Source: Oscillospiraceae bacterium (lineage in GTDB: Bacteria; Bacillota; Clostridia; Oscillospirales; Ruminococcaceae). Taken from it: a DNA stretch of 64,000 bases. The DNA lies in contig SVMX01000002.1 of NCBI GenBank assembly GCA_015067175.1, positions 62,001-126,000 of the forward strand, in the 5' to 3' direction. Positions within the stretch are counted from its first letter, which is position 1; each line of letters begins with the position of its first letter. Below, one piece after another: positions 1-9,183 of this stretch. Below the pieces are notes generated by a model. It was not told the origin of the DNA. It was given only the letters and a program-made list of their open reading frames with translations, and did no database searches. Position numbers and translations under genes: made by a program.

Positions 1-625
<625 letters not shown>

Positions 626-760
626 GTTTTTTTTAGCGATTTTTCATAAAATTTCCGCATTTTGTTGAGTGTGCACATTTTAATTCAACCACAAGCCAAC
701 ATTTTGCTGCACTTTATATATTTTTATGAAACAGAGCGCAGTCCGCACTTTCATTTTCAT

Positions 761-795
761 ATAAAAATCCCGCTCTGTCGCAAAGACAAAGCGGG
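761..795 (-). terminator. Terminator after the amidohydrolase gene
   Basis: Minus-strand hairpin with an 11-bp stem (769-779 with 785-795, one G-T pair) and a 5-nt loop, followed by ATTTTTAT. It lies 15 bp past the stop codon of the amidohydrolase gene. Confidence 0.85.
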
Positions 796-809
796 AATTA
801 CTGCAAGCA

Positions 810-1598
810 TTAAATTTCACCTAGCAGTGTTAATGCATTTTTGTAAAGGATAAGCTCGCGCTCCTCGTCAGTAAGCGGTATTGCCGCAAAACGCTGAAGT
901 TCTTCCTCTGCCGTCCACATGGGATAATCCGTGCCGAACATGACCTTGTCCGCGCCGAAGCAGTGTATAAGCTCCGCCGCCCTCTCGGGCGTCATATCGT
1001 ACAGCGAGCTTGACAGATCGACATATATCCTGCCGTCGTTGAAAAGCTCCTGTGCCTCGTCCCACTGCGACCAGCCTGCAAAATGCGCACCGATCACTTT
1101 CATTTTCGGGAACATATCCACAGCGCGGCGAAGTCTTTTGGGACCCGAAAAATCATATCGGTAATCACCGACATGGAAAAGTATCGGCAGTCCATGCTTC
1201 TCAGCCTGTTCATAGATAGGAAAGACCTTTTCATCATCAATCTGAAACTGCTGAAAATCGGGGTGCAGCTTTATTCCCTTTAATCCAAGCGAAACGATAC
1301 GCTCGGTCTCGCCCGCAATATCCTCATAATCGGGGTGGAGCGCCCCAAAGCCGATAAGCCTGTCGGGATATAGCTTAACACACTCCGCAATAAAGTTGTT
1401 TATGCTCTCTACCTGATGCGGAACAGTTGCCACTGACTGAACTATACAGCGGTCAACACCCGCCTCATCACTTAGTCGTAACAGCGTGGATAGTGTTCCA
1501 TCGTTCTCCATGGTGAGGTTGTAAAACTCACCGATACCAATTGCCGCTTTTTCAGCGATCTTTTCAGGGAAAATATGTGCGTGTGCGTCGATTATCAT
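810..1598 (-). CDS. Amidohydrolase-2 family metal-dependent hydrolase
   Basis: A 262-residue TIM-barrel hydrolase of the amidohydrolase-2 family (Pfam PF04909 type), which includes decarboxylases and lactonases acting on small carboxylates. Metal-site signatures are visible: HAH at 6-8, LHP at 111-113, FHVG (H142), GAHFAGW (H172) and GTDYP (D224). The ribosome site AAGGAG lies just upstream of the ATG. Single-gene unit closed by a terminator. The substrate cannot be told from sequence; neighbours give no clear hint. Confidence 0.85.
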   Translation of the reverse strand: MIIDAHAHIFPEKIAEKAAIGIGEFYNLTMENDGTLSTLLRLSDEAGVDRCIVQSVATVPHQVESINNFIAECVKLYPDRLIGFGALHPDYEDIAGETERIVSLGLKGIKLHPDFQQFQIDDEKVFPIYEQAEKHGLPILFHVGDYRYDFSGPKRLRRAVDMFPKMKVIGAHFAGWSQWDEAQELFNDGRIYVDLSSSLYDMTPERAAELIHCFGADKVMFGTDYPMWTAEEELQRFAAIPLTDEERELILYKNALTLLGEI

Positions 1599-1826
1599 AA
1601 TTTGGCGCTCCTTTCTTAATTTATTACAAGATGCTTTTCAGCATCTCAATAACCCAAAATATAAGTGTGGCTAGTGCTATCACTCTCTTAACCAGCAATT
1701 GAATATATGCCATCGACTTGTATTTGCCGAGTAATGACCGATATTCATAAGCCCGCTTTGCTTTGCGTAATGAAAAGCACGATATTGATGATATTAGCTT
1801 GTAACTTCCGCTTTGTTATTTATAAT
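1599..1826. other. Intergenic stretch with a possible decayed gene remnant
   Basis: No confident gene. On the minus strand a frame stays open for over 55 codons and ends with a 29-codon ATG-initiated hydrophobic stretch (1624-1713), but it has no ribosome site and no upstream start. A short hairpin (AGATGC/GCATCT) sits near 1630-1647. I cannot name a promoter for the downstream amidohydrolase with confidence. Confidence 0.3.
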
Positions 1827-1859
1827 ACAAAAACGCGCCAAGCCGTAGCTCAGCGCGTT
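1827..1859 (-). terminator. Terminator of the vor operon
   Basis: Inverted repeat AACGCGC (1832-1838) / GCGCGTT (1853-1859) with a 14-nt loop, followed on the minus strand by TTTTTGTATT. It lies about 50 bp past the vorC stop. Confidence 0.75.
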
Positions 1860-1907
1860 GCATTTTTGTAGCACGCAGGGTTGCGGTTTAAATGGCAAAA
1901 AGCTTTA

Positions 1908-2438
1908 TCAAGCGTTCTTGCCAAGCTCGATAGCCTTGATGTTTTTCTCAACAAGGTGAGCCTTTGCGGGAGGAATGATCTTCTCCAGTGCTTTCTTGAT
2001 TACCTCATCGGAAGCAAGACCTGTTTCCTTGATAAGCTTGCCGATAAGGATAATGTTAGCCATGCCCTTGAGTCCCTGCTCCTCAGCCATCTGTGTAGAA
2101 GGAACATAGAAGCACTTAATATCGGTACGCTCGCACTTCTGTGCAATAAGAGTGCTGTCAATGATAGCGATACCGCCAGGCTTAACATCGTTGATAAACT
2201 TGTCATAGCTGGGGCCGTTCATTACGATAAGTACATCAGGCTCTGTTACGAGAGGAGAGCCTACAGCGTCATCGCTGATGCAAACGGAGCAGTTAGCTGT
2301 ACCGCCGCGCATCTCGGGGCCGTAGGAAGGGAGCCAAGATACTTCCTTGTTGTCCATAAGGCCAAAGTAAGCAAGCATCTTGCCTGCAAACAGGATACCC
2401 TGTCCGCCGAAGCCTGCGAGGATAGTTTCTGTCATCAT
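1908..2438 (-). CDS. vorC: 2-oxoacid:ferredoxin oxidoreductase, gamma subunit
   Basis: Gamma-type subunit of an oxygen-sensitive 2-oxoacid:ferredoxin oxidoreductase, which oxidatively decarboxylates a 2-oxoacid to acyl-CoA while reducing ferredoxin. The hallmark GFGGQG lies near residues 9-14. An upstream in-frame start at 2501 exists, but the ATG at 2438 is better: it overlaps the vorA stop (ATGA) and has GGAGGG about 10 nt upstream. Last gene of vorDBAC. Whether the real substrate is 2-oxoisovalerate, 2-oxoglutarate or another acid is not decidable here. Confidence 0.88.
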   Translation of the reverse strand: MMTETILAGFGGQGILFAGKMLAYFGLMDNKEVSWLPSYGPEMRGGTANCSVCISDDAVGSPLVTEPDVLIVMNGPSYDKFINDVKPGGIAIIDSTLIAQKCERTDIKCFYVPSTQMAEEQGLKGMANIILIGKLIKETGLASDEVIKKALEKIIPPAKAHLVEKNIKAIELGKNA

Positions 2439-3175
2439 CTTATTGCGCCCTCCTTGTAAACTCCGAGAGGATAGTAGGGGATCATGTTGTCCTTCAGCCA
2501 CTGGATAGCCTCAACAGGCGACTTGCCCCAGTTTGTGGGACAGGTGGACAGAACCTCGATAATAGAGAAGCCCTGCTTGTTCTTCTGGAACTCAAAGCCC
2601 TTTCTGATAGCAGCCTTAGCCTTGCGGATATTTGCGGGATCTGCAACAGTTACACGCTCAGCAAGCGCAACACCGCTGAGTGTGGACAGCATCTCGCATA
2701 CTCTTATGGGGAAGCCCTCTGTATCGGTGCTTCTGCCGTAAGGAGTTGTCTGTGTCACCTGACCGGGCAGTGTTGTGGGAGCCATCTGACCGCCTGTCAT
2801 GCCGTAGGTGGTGTTGTTTACGAAGATAACTGTGATGTTCTCGCCTCTTGTAGCGGCGTGAACTATCTCAGCGGTACCGATAGCGGCGAGGTCGCCGTCA
2901 CCCTGATATGTGAACACAAAAGTGTCGGGATTTGCTCTCTTAACGCCTGTAGCAACAGCGGGAGCACGTCCGTGAGCAGCCTCGATCATGTCGCAGGCAA
3001 AGTAATCATAAGCCATTACAGAGCAGCCAACGGGAGCAACACCAACGGTCTGTCCCTCGATGCCCATTTCGTCTATGACCTCGGCAACAAGACGGTGGAT
3101 GATACCGTGTGTACAGCCGGGGCAGTAATGAAGAGGTGCGTCTGTAAGCGCATGAGGTTTCTTGAATTCAGGCAT
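2435..3175 (-). CDS. vorA: 2-oxoacid:ferredoxin oxidoreductase, thiamine pyrophosphate-binding beta subunit
   Basis: This 246-residue subunit carries thiamine pyrophosphate and the proximal redox chemistry. Seen: an N-terminal CPGC motif (residues 18-21) and the TPP/Mg2+ signature beginning GDGDLAAIG (from about residue 91) and ending in the NNTTYG block about 30 residues on. Its stop overlaps the start of vorC, and its start lies directly at the end of vorB, so the subunits are translationally coupled. The family is sure; the 2-oxoacid specificity is inferred only from similarity to proteins usually labelled VorA/KorB. Confidence 0.9.
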   Translation of the reverse strand: MPEFKKPHALTDAPLHYCPGCTHGIIHRLVAEVIDEMGIEGQTVGVAPVGCSVMAYDYFACDMIEAAHGRAPAVATGVKRANPDTFVFTYQGDGDLAAIGTAEIVHAATRGENITVIFVNNTTYGMTGGQMAPTTLPGQVTQTTPYGRSTDTEGFPIRVCEMLSTLSGVALAERVTVADPANIRKAKAAIRKGFEFQKNKQGFSIIEVLSTCPTNWGKSPVEAIQWLKDNMIPYYPLGVYKEGAIR

Positions 3176-4246
3176 TTACTTAGCTCCTTTCTGTGTCATT
3201 TCAACTATCTTAGCAAGTATCTCGGCAGGCTTCGGAATAATACCGCCTGTTCTGCCGAAGAACTCAACATTCTTCTTGCATTCGAGCGCAAGCTTAACGT
3301 CCTCGATCATCTGACCCATGGACATCTCTACGCACAGTACGTTGTCTGCGTTTGCGCAAGCAGCCTTAAGCTCCTTCTCGGGGAAAGGCCACAGAGTGAT
3401 GGGACGGAAAAGACCGACCTTTATGCCCTGCTTTCTTGCAGCGTCAACAGCAGCCTTTGCAATTCTTGCAACAGAGCCGTAAGCTGTGATAACGAGCTCT
3501 GCGTCGTCTGTCAGATAGCACTCTGCCTCGGTGTGCTTAGCCTTGATCTCATCATATCTCTGATAGCGCTCTACGATGCGCGCCTCAAGCTCATCGGGCT
3601 TGAGATAAAGAGAGTTGGAAATATTATGTACTCTCTTGCCGCCGTGACCACAGGCTGCCCACTCCTTATCGGAAGCGTCAGCAAACTTGATCTCAGCGTC
3701 ATCGAAAGCAACAGGCTCCATCATCTGACCGAGCAGACCGTCCGCAAGGATAAGCGCTGGCATTCTGTACTGATCGGCAAGGTCGAATGCCTTCTGCACT
3801 GTATCAGCCATCTCCTGAACAGAAGAGGGAGCGAATACAAGAAGCTGGAAGTCGCCGTGACCGAGAGCCTTTGTAGCCTGCCAATAGTCAGCCTGAGAGG
3901 GCTGGATACCGCCAAGACCGGGGCCGCCTCTCATAACGTTGATGATAACGCAGGGGAGATCCGCACCTGCTATGTAGGAAACGCCCTCGCTCTTGAGGGA
4001 GATTCCGGGAGAGGAAGAGGAGGTCATGCAACGGATACCCGAGCTTGCACAGCCGTATACCATGTTGATAGCGGAAACCTCGGACTCAGCCTGCAGGAAC
4101 ACGCCCCCGATCTTCGGCATACGCTTGGACATATAAGCGGATATCTCTGTCTGAGGGGTTATAGGATATCCGAAAAAGCACTTACAGCCTGCTCTGATTG
4201 CAGCCTCTGCGAGAGCCTCGTTACCCTTCATAAGCTTTCTTTCCAT
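3176..4246 (-). CDS. vorB: 2-oxoacid:ferredoxin oxidoreductase, alpha subunit (VorB-type)
   Basis: A 356-residue subunit with the pyrimidine-binding and core domains. The N-terminus (MKGNEALAEAAIRAGC, then FGYPITPQTE) is typical of proteins annotated as 3-methyl-2-oxobutanoate dehydrogenase subunit VorB or 2-oxoglutarate KorA. The in-frame GTG at 4249 is less likely than the ATG at 4246, which overlaps the vorD stop (TGATG) and sits behind GGAGGTG. Works with the adjacent ferredoxin-like, TPP and gamma subunits. Confidence 0.9.
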   Translation of the reverse strand: MERKLMKGNEALAEAAIRAGCKCFFGYPITPQTEISAYMSKRMPKIGGVFLQAESEVSAINMVYGCASSGIRCMTSSSSPGISLKSEGVSYIAGADLPCVIINVMRGGPGLGGIQPSQADYWQATKALGHGDFQLLVFAPSSVQEMADTVQKAFDLADQYRMPALILADGLLGQMMEPVAFDDAEIKFADASDKEWAACGHGGKRVHNISNSLYLKPDELEARIVERYQRYDEIKAKHTEAECYLTDDAELVITAYGSVARIAKAAVDAARKQGIKVGLFRPITLWPFPEKELKAACANADNVLCVEMSMGQMIEDVKLALECKKNVEFFGRTGGIIPKPAEILAKIVEMTQKGAK

Positions 4247-4461
4247 CACTTGTCACCTCCGCTGATCGTTATTGCGCAGTCAGGGCACATCATAGCGCAC
4301 AGCGCACAGCCGACGCAAGCGTCGTCATTCACGCAGACAGCGGTATTATAGCCCTTTTTGTTAAGCTTTTCATGCTGTATCTCGACGATCTTCTTAGGAC
4401 AGGCTGTTACACACAGACCGCAGCCCTTGCAAACGTCGAATTCAACCTTCATCTTTGCCAT
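4246..4461 (-). CDS. vorD: 2-oxoacid:ferredoxin oxidoreductase, 4Fe-4S delta subunit
   Basis: A 71-residue two-cluster ferredoxin. Two CxxCxxCxxxCP motifs are visible, at C11-C14-C17-C21 and C49-C52-C55-C59. It carries electrons from the TPP site to soluble ferredoxin. First gene of vorDBAC, with AAGGAG upstream of the ATG, and overlapping vorB by one base. The 52-bp gap to the upstream ATPase gene holds no terminator, so co-transcription with it is likely. Confidence 0.92.
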   Translation of the reverse strand: MAKMKVEFDVCKGCGLCVTACPKKIVEIQHEKLNKKGYNTAVCVNDDACVGCALCAMMCPDCAITISGGDK

Positions 4462-4513
4462 TGTTCTGCTCCTTCTTTTATTAATTAGGAATTGTCACAT
4501 TCCTCATTTTACA

Positions 4514-5161
4514 TTAGTCTTCAAGCCAATATGGACGCACATACATATCCACAGGCTTAGTATCGGGAACCTGAAGCTCCCTCTTTGCCGCAGTAAACAC
4601 AACGGGAAGCCCCGCGGCAGCCGAGCATCTGTATGCGTATTCAGCCGAGCCTTTAACATCATCGGCAGTGGTTTCCGCACCAAGATTTGAATTGTTTATT
4701 ATGCCCGTCGCTTTCAGCGAGGACACATATTCTATATCCCTCAGAAGCTCAATAGTTTCCTCGGGAGTTGAAGTCAGATAACGGAAGCTGTTCACCACAT
4801 AAAGCATCTCGTACCCGAAATTCTTTAATATCTGCGAATACTGACCCAGTGCAATAGCGCCCGCGTCATCACCGCCGACGTCCACCACAACTCTGTCATA
4901 GCCGCGCAGCAGCGCCGCCATATCAAAGCCAAGTGACGGGATATCAAGATTGGTATTTGCATACTGCGGAGCAACAAGCTCCACCCCGTTTTCTTCAAAA
5001 ACACTGTCAAAATCAGCGGTACGGAAATAAGGATTTACGATATCAAGGTCGATAACGCACACTCTTTCACCGTTTTTCGCAAGCTCCAGCGCGAGATTTA
5101 CCGCTATATTCGTCTTACCCGAGCCGTAATGACCCGTTATAATAATCGCTTTGCTCTGCAT
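4514..5161 (-). CDS. ParA/MinD-like P-loop ATPase
   Basis: A 215-residue cytoplasmic nucleotide-binding protein of the CobQ/MinD/ParA superfamily. Walker A is GHYGSGKTN (from residue 10), and DLDIVNPYF (from about residue 39) corresponds to the switch/Walker A-prime region. There is no DNA-binding or partner domain, so chromosome partitioning is unlikely. It lies immediately upstream of vorDBAC on the same strand, which suggests a role in assembling or regulating that iron-sulfur/TPP enzyme; this is inference from position only. Ribosome site GGAG upstream of ATG. Confidence 0.8.
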   Translation of the reverse strand: MQSKAIIITGHYGSGKTNIAVNLALELAKNGERVCVIDLDIVNPYFRTADFDSVFEENGVELVAPQYANTNLDIPSLGFDMAALLRGYDRVVVDVGGDDAGAIALGQYSQILKNFGYEMLYVVNSFRYLTSTPEETIELLRDIEYVSSLKATGIINNSNLGAETTADDVKGSAEYAYRCSAAAGLPVVFTAAKRELQVPDTKPVDMYVRPYWLED

Positions 5162-5181
5162 AGTTTCTCCAAAAAATGACC

Positions 5182-5727
5182 TTACAGCTCCAAAATACTA
5201 CAAAAAACACCAAGCCCTATAATCACCGCAAAGTATATCACAGGCGTCAGTATAAGCATTGCACGGGCGAAAGAGCGCCTCGGCTCCTTGGTGCCATTTC
5301 CGAAGCCCCACACCACCAGCAATATAATGCTGATAAAACCAAGACACATGGAAAGCAGCAGTGTTCCTACCCATTGTGCAGTAGTGAGCTTTTCGGTGCT
5401 GCTTGTATTCTGCGCCAAATAAGAAAAAACGTTTGGCTGCGGATTTTGCTGAACATAACCTCCGTTTTGCTGAACGGGCGGCTGTTTTTTTGCCTGTACG
5501 GCAGTAGCCGCGGTGCTTACTTTGGGAGTATCCGTTACGCTCGGCGTATCGGAGTCATTCGCAGGCTGCGGAACACTGTTATCAAGCTCGTCCCAAAAAG
5601 AATTGTCATTGTCAATATCAAGAGTGCTTGAAACGCTAAGCTCAAAGTCCATCTTGCCGCCGCAAAGCGGACAAAACTTCACATTTCCGCTGACAAGTGA
5701 GCCGCATTTATCGCAAAAACGTTCCAT
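5182..5727 (-). CDS. Zinc-ribbon membrane protein
   Basis: A protein of about 181 residues with an N-terminal zinc ribbon (CDKCG and CPLCGG, within the first 22 residues), a Ser/Thr/Pro/Gln-rich linker, and two C-terminal membrane segments. The ATG at 5727 is chosen because GAGGTG precedes it and the ribbon starts at once; an upstream start would add 13 residues that are not ribbon-like. It belongs to the broad class of zinc_ribbon_2 membrane proteins of Clostridia, function unknown. It is first in the stretch leading to the ATPase and vor genes. Confidence 0.75.
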   Translation of the reverse strand: MERFCDKCGSLVSGNVKFCPLCGGKMDFELSVSSTLDIDNDNSFWDELDNSVPQPANDSDTPSVTDTPKVSTAATAVQAKKQPPVQQNGGYVQQNPQPNVFSYLAQNTSSTEKLTTAQWVGTLLLSMCLGFISIILLVVWGFGNGTKEPRRSFARAMLILTPVIYFAVIIGLGVFCSILEL

Positions 5728-5777
5728 AAAACACCTCATTCCGACACAAGACCGCAAAACGCGCAAAATACATTAAT

Positions 5778-5806
5778 ATAATATCACACCAAAGCGGATT
5801 TGTCAA
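5778..5806 (-). promoter_or_regulatory. Sigma-A promoter of the zinc-ribbon/ATPase/vor stretch
   Basis: Minus strand: perfect -35 TTGACA (5801-5806), 17-bp spacer, -10 TATTAT (5778-5783). No terminator is visible between here and the vor genes, so this may drive all six genes. Confidence 0.75.
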
Positions 5807-5848
5807 TAATTTTATAGTCAAACCCGCTCCGTTCAGCGATCGTGTTTC

Positions 5849-6271
5849 TTATTTTTCCAGCCATTGGCTCATTCCTGCGCCAAGAAGCTCATTAGGACGG
5901 TCACGGAAGCCAAACTGCCTGTAAAAAGGCTCTCTGCCTGTCGCAGACATAAGATACAGCGCTATCTTCTCGCCCTCCTGAAGCGTAGAATGCATATACT
6001 CCATAGTGCGGCGCATGAGCTGAGTACCGATGCCCTTGTGCTGATATTCGGGAATCACTATAACATCGGTTATAAAATTCGCATATCCGCCGTCGGAAAG
6101 CACTCTTATCATTCCCACGCAGCGTCCGTTATCTCTCACACAAGTGATGTGATAGGCATTGTTAAGCACGTTTGAAGCTATCCTGTCGGAAAGCACCATG
6201 AAATTCACCAAACGGCGCATTTCCTTGTATTCCTCAAGGGTAGGGGCCTCGTCAATAAACTCTAACGTCAA
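5849..6271 (-). CDS. GNAT-family N-acetyltransferase
   Basis: A 140-residue acetyl-CoA-dependent acetyltransferase. Motif A is clear (VIVIPEYQHKGIGTQLM, the acetyl-CoA pyrophosphate loop) and is followed by the typical YRQFGF segment near the C-terminus. The start is a TTG at 6271: GGAGG stands 9 nt upstream and no ATG fits better. Substrate unknown. It stands alone between the ftsH terminator and the zinc-ribbon gene promoter. Confidence 0.85.
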   Translation of the reverse strand: MTLEFIDEAPTLEEYKEMRRLVNFMVLSDRIASNVLNNAYHITCVRDNGRCVGMIRVLSDGGYANFITDVIVIPEYQHKGIGTQLMRRTMEYMHSTLQEGEKIALYLMSATGREPFYRQFGFRDRPNELLGAGMSQWLEK

Positions 6272-6320
6272 TATTATTTACCTCCAAACCATGTTTTACA
6301 CGGTATTTTGTATTTTCCGC

Positions 6321-6348
6321 AAAAAATCCGCCACGCCATGTGACGGAT
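6321..6348 (-). terminator. Terminator of the hpt-ftsH operon
   Basis: Minus-strand hairpin with a 9-bp stem (6326-6334 with 6340-6348, one G-T pair) and a 5-nt loop, followed by TTTTTT. It lies 12 bp past the ftsH stop and upstream of the GNAT gene. Confidence 0.85.
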
Positions 6349-6359
6349 CTTTATTGCAT

Positions 6360-8363
6360 TTATTCTTCGCTGCTGCCGTCAGCCTCGTCCTCATTTGCTT
6401 CGGGAACGATGTTTTCCTCAGTAGCATTCACTTCCTCGGAAGCTTCAACAGCCTCATCGGGAGCAGCATTGCCTACAGGATTGCCGTCGATGTCTATCTC
6501 GCCGTCCATAAGCTTGTAGAAATCGGGACCGTCTATCTTTTCGTGACGGATAAGATACTGTGCGCAGCGCTCAAGCTTATCGCGATGTTCTGTAAGGATA
6601 GCCTCACAGCGCTCGAAGCCCTCATCAATAAGCGCGCGTATCTCGCTGTCGATAACCGACGCGATATTCTCAGAATAATCCCTGTTGCCCTGCGAGTAAT
6701 CTCTGCCAAGGAACACCTGCTGATCCTCGTGGCCGTACAGAACAGTGCCAAGCTTATCGGAGAAGCCGTAACGTGTAACCATATTTCTTGCAACAGAAGT
6801 CGCACGCTCGATATCGTTTGACGCACCCGTGCAGATATCGTCAAGAACGATCTTCTCTGCCACGCGTCCGCCGAGAAGCACAACGATGTTCTCCTTCATG
6901 CGGGTCTTTGTAACATGCTTGTGATCGTTTTCGGGAAGATGCATCGTAAAGCCTGCCGCCATGCCTCTAGGAATGATGGAAACATGGTGCACCTTATCCT
7001 GTGTGGGGCAGAACAGTGTTGCCACTGCGTGACCTGCCTCATGATAAGCCGTGATGCGCTTATCCTCATCGTCAATTATTCTGGACTTCTTTTCGGGGCC
7101 TGCGACTACCTTGATAGTAGCCTCCTCGATATCTTTCTTTGTGATAGCCTTGCGGTTTTCGCGAGCTGCAAGCAGAGCCGCCTCGTTCACAAGATTTTCA
7201 AGGTCTGCACCGGTAAAGCCCGCTGTTGTAGCCGCAATAGTCTTAAGCTCAACATCGGGGCCGATGTTCTTGTTTCTGGTGTGTACCTTGAGTATCTCCT
7301 CTCTGCCCTTGATGTCGGGGTAGTTTACAACGATGTGTCTGTCGAAACGACCGGGACGAAGCAGAGCGGGGTCAAGGATATCACGGCGGTTTGTTGCCGC
7401 CATAACGATGATATTTTCATTTTCAGTAAAGCCGTCCATCTCAACGAGAAGCTGGTTCAAAGTCTGCTCACGCTCGTCGTGACCGCCGCCGAGGCCTGCG
7501 CCTCTCTGACGTCCAACAGCGTCAATCTCGTCAATGAATATGATGGAGGGAGTGTGCTTTTTAGCCTGATCGAACAGGTCGCGCACTCTGGAAGCGCCGA
7601 CGCCGACGAACATCTCAACGAAATCGGAACCCGAGATAGAGAAGAACGGAGCGCCCGCCTCGCCTGCAACAGCCTTTGCAAGCAGCGTCTTACCTGTACC
7701 GGGAGGACCCTCAAGCAGCACGCCCTTAGGAACTCTCGCGCCGATGTCGCGGTATTTTCCGGGATTTTTGAGGAAGTCAACGATCTCAACAAGCTCCTGC
7801 TTTTCCTCGTCTGCGCCCGCAACATCGTTGAATGTTACCTTTTTGCCGGCGTGCTGACGAATGTTCGCCTTGGAGAAAGTGGACATCTTTCCGCCGCCGC
7901 CCGCGGAACGCATAATGACAACGGTGAAGATTATCATTATTCCGACAAGCAGCAGATAAGGAAGAATGCTTGTGAGGAACGTATTGTCGGCAATGGGGAT
8001 ATAATTCTCCAGCAGCGGCGCAGAGGAATTAGCCTCGTTATAGCGCACGCGGTAGGTCACCATCTTGCCTGCGTCATTATAGCCCGAGTTGATATCGCTT
8101 ATAAATATGCTTACATTAGGTACTGTATATGAGTAATATTCCGCGCCTGTTTTGAGCTTATAGATAAGCTCTCCGCTGCCGAGATCAAGCGAGAATTCCG
8201 ACACATTCAGCTCGTCAAACTCCGAAATAACATCGGAATAAGCAACACTTGCTCCTCCGCCCGAGCCTGACATATTCAGCAGTGACACCAGACCGAATAT
8301 CAGCAGAACGATTATCAGAAAATAGATTAATACGCCCTTAAACTTGTTATTATTAGACTGCAT
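6360..8363 (-). CDS. ftsH: ATP-dependent zinc metalloprotease FtsH
   Basis: A 667-residue membrane-anchored AAA+ protease that degrades misfolded membrane and regulatory proteins. Seen in order: membrane segment at about 10-30, an extracytoplasmic domain, a second membrane segment at about 130-151, Walker A GPPGTGKT (219-226), Walker B IFIDEID (275-281), the second region of homology around 325-341, and the zinc site HEAGH (441-445). The C-terminal 40 residues are Glu/Asp-rich. It follows hpt by 59 bp on the same strand, the common Firmicutes order hpt-ftsH. Confidence 0.98.
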   Translation of the reverse strand: MQSNNNKFKGVLIYFLIIVLLIFGLVSLLNMSGSGGGASVAYSDVISEFDELNVSEFSLDLGSGELIYKLKTGAEYYSYTVPNVSIFISDINSGYNDAGKMVTYRVRYNEANSSAPLLENYIPIADNTFLTSILPYLLLVGIMIIFTVVIMRSAGGGGKMSTFSKANIRQHAGKKVTFNDVAGADEEKQELVEIVDFLKNPGKYRDIGARVPKGVLLEGPPGTGKTLLAKAVAGEAGAPFFSISGSDFVEMFVGVGASRVRDLFDQAKKHTPSIIFIDEIDAVGRQRGAGLGGGHDEREQTLNQLLVEMDGFTENENIIVMAATNRRDILDPALLRPGRFDRHIVVNYPDIKGREEILKVHTRNKNIGPDVELKTIAATTAGFTGADLENLVNEAALLAARENRKAITKKDIEEATIKVVAGPEKKSRIIDDEDKRITAYHEAGHAVATLFCPTQDKVHHVSIIPRGMAAGFTMHLPENDHKHVTKTRMKENIVVLLGGRVAEKIVLDDICTGASNDIERATSVARNMVTRYGFSDKLGTVLYGHEDQQVFLGRDYSQGNRDYSENIASVIDSEIRALIDEGFERCEAILTEHRDKLERCAQYLIRHEKIDGPDFYKLMDGEIDIDGNPVGNAAPDEAVEASEEVNATEENIVPEANEDEADGSSEE

Positions 8364-8422
8364 TTAAACCGCCTTTCCGAAACAGGAAAATATCCTTTAT
8401 ATTTTACCGTGTTTTTCTGAAA

Positions 8423-8968
8423 TTATGTATATACCTCAGGCTTCAGTATTCCGACATAGGGAAGATTTCTGAAGCGCTCGTTGTAATCTAGTCCGTAGCC
8501 GACAACAAAATGATCCTCGATAGCAAAGCCTGTATAATCTGCAGAAAATCCCTTTACAACACGTCTTGACGGCTTGTCAAGCAATGTCACGATCTTCAGC
8601 GAGGCAGGCTCGCTTCTGAGCATTTCGTTTTTAACAGTGTAGAGAGTACGCGCAGTGTCAAGGATATCCTCCACAACAACGACATCTCTGCCCTCAATAT
8701 GCACATGGCCGCCGACTGTGAAATTCACCTTTCCGCCGCTGACCGTGCCGCTTCCGTAGCTTGAAGCGCGGATAAAGTCAATCTCAAGCGGACATTCCAC
8801 AGCACGGATAAGGTCCGAGAAAAATGTAACCGAACCTTTCAGTACGCAGAGAAACAGCGGATTTTTGTCCTTGTATTCCTCTGTGAGAACGCGGCCCATC
8901 TCCTTAACCTTTTCCCTTATCTCCTCCTCCGAAACAAGTATGCTCTCTATTTCATTGGGACGATACAT
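8423..8968 (-). CDS. hpt: Hypoxanthine phosphoribosyltransferase
   Basis: Purine salvage: converts hypoxanthine or guanine plus PRPP to IMP or GMP. A 181-residue protein, normal length. The PRPP-binding loop VVVVEDILDTART is at 96-108, and the flexible-loop region around FIRASSYGSGT at 65-75. The start ATG at 8968 has AAGGAG upstream. First gene of the hpt-ftsH operon, driven by a strong promoter about 70 bp upstream. Confidence 0.97.
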   Translation of the reverse strand: MYRPNEIESILVSEEEIREKVKEMGRVLTEEYKDKNPLFLCVLKGSVTFFSDLIRAVECPLEIDFIRASSYGSGTVSGGKVNFTVGGHVHIEGRDVVVVEDILDTARTLYTVKNEMLRSEPASLKIVTLLDKPSRRVVKGFSADYTGFAIEDHFVVGYGLDYNERFRNLPYVGILKPEVYT

Positions 8969-9034
8969 GATCTTATGCTCCTTTGTCTATGATAGTATTG
9001 AACAATTCCACATCATAATAACAATACAAAAGTA

Positions 9035-9063
9035 ATTATAACACACTTTAGCCTAAAATGCAA
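9035..9063 (-). promoter_or_regulatory. Sigma-A promoter of hpt-ftsH
   Basis: Minus strand: -35 TTGCAT (9058-9063), 17-bp spacer, -10 TATAAT (9035-9040). Confidence 0.85.
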
Positions 9064-9132
9064 ATACTTTAGGTGAATATTTACTGAAAATTTTCCGCCT
9101 TTTGGTGAATAATGGTTATGCAATTGTGACAT

Positions 9133-9170
9133 AAAAAAGCCGCGCACTTGCTGAAAAGCAAATACGCGGC
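9133..9170 (-). terminator. Terminator after the leucine-rich-repeat lipoprotein gene
   Basis: Minus-strand stem GCCGCG (9165-9170) / CGCGGC (9139-9144), extended inward past one mismatch to about 14 bp with a TTTC loop, then TTTTTT. Confidence 0.9.
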
Positions 9171-9183
9171 ACGAAGATCGATC

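Noticed and set aside
1624-1713. A 29-residue hydrophobic peptide gene.
   Set aside because: No ribosome site and no promoter; noted only as a possible remnant.
2858-4351. A 497-codon open frame on the plus strand opposite the vor genes.
   Set aside because: It is a mirror of strongly codon-biased minus-strand genes with clear motifs; the product is Cys/Ser/Leu-rich and matches no family.
6915-8132. A 405-codon plus-strand frame opposite ftsH.
   Set aside because: Antisense shadow of a gene with complete FtsH motifs; no ribosome site.
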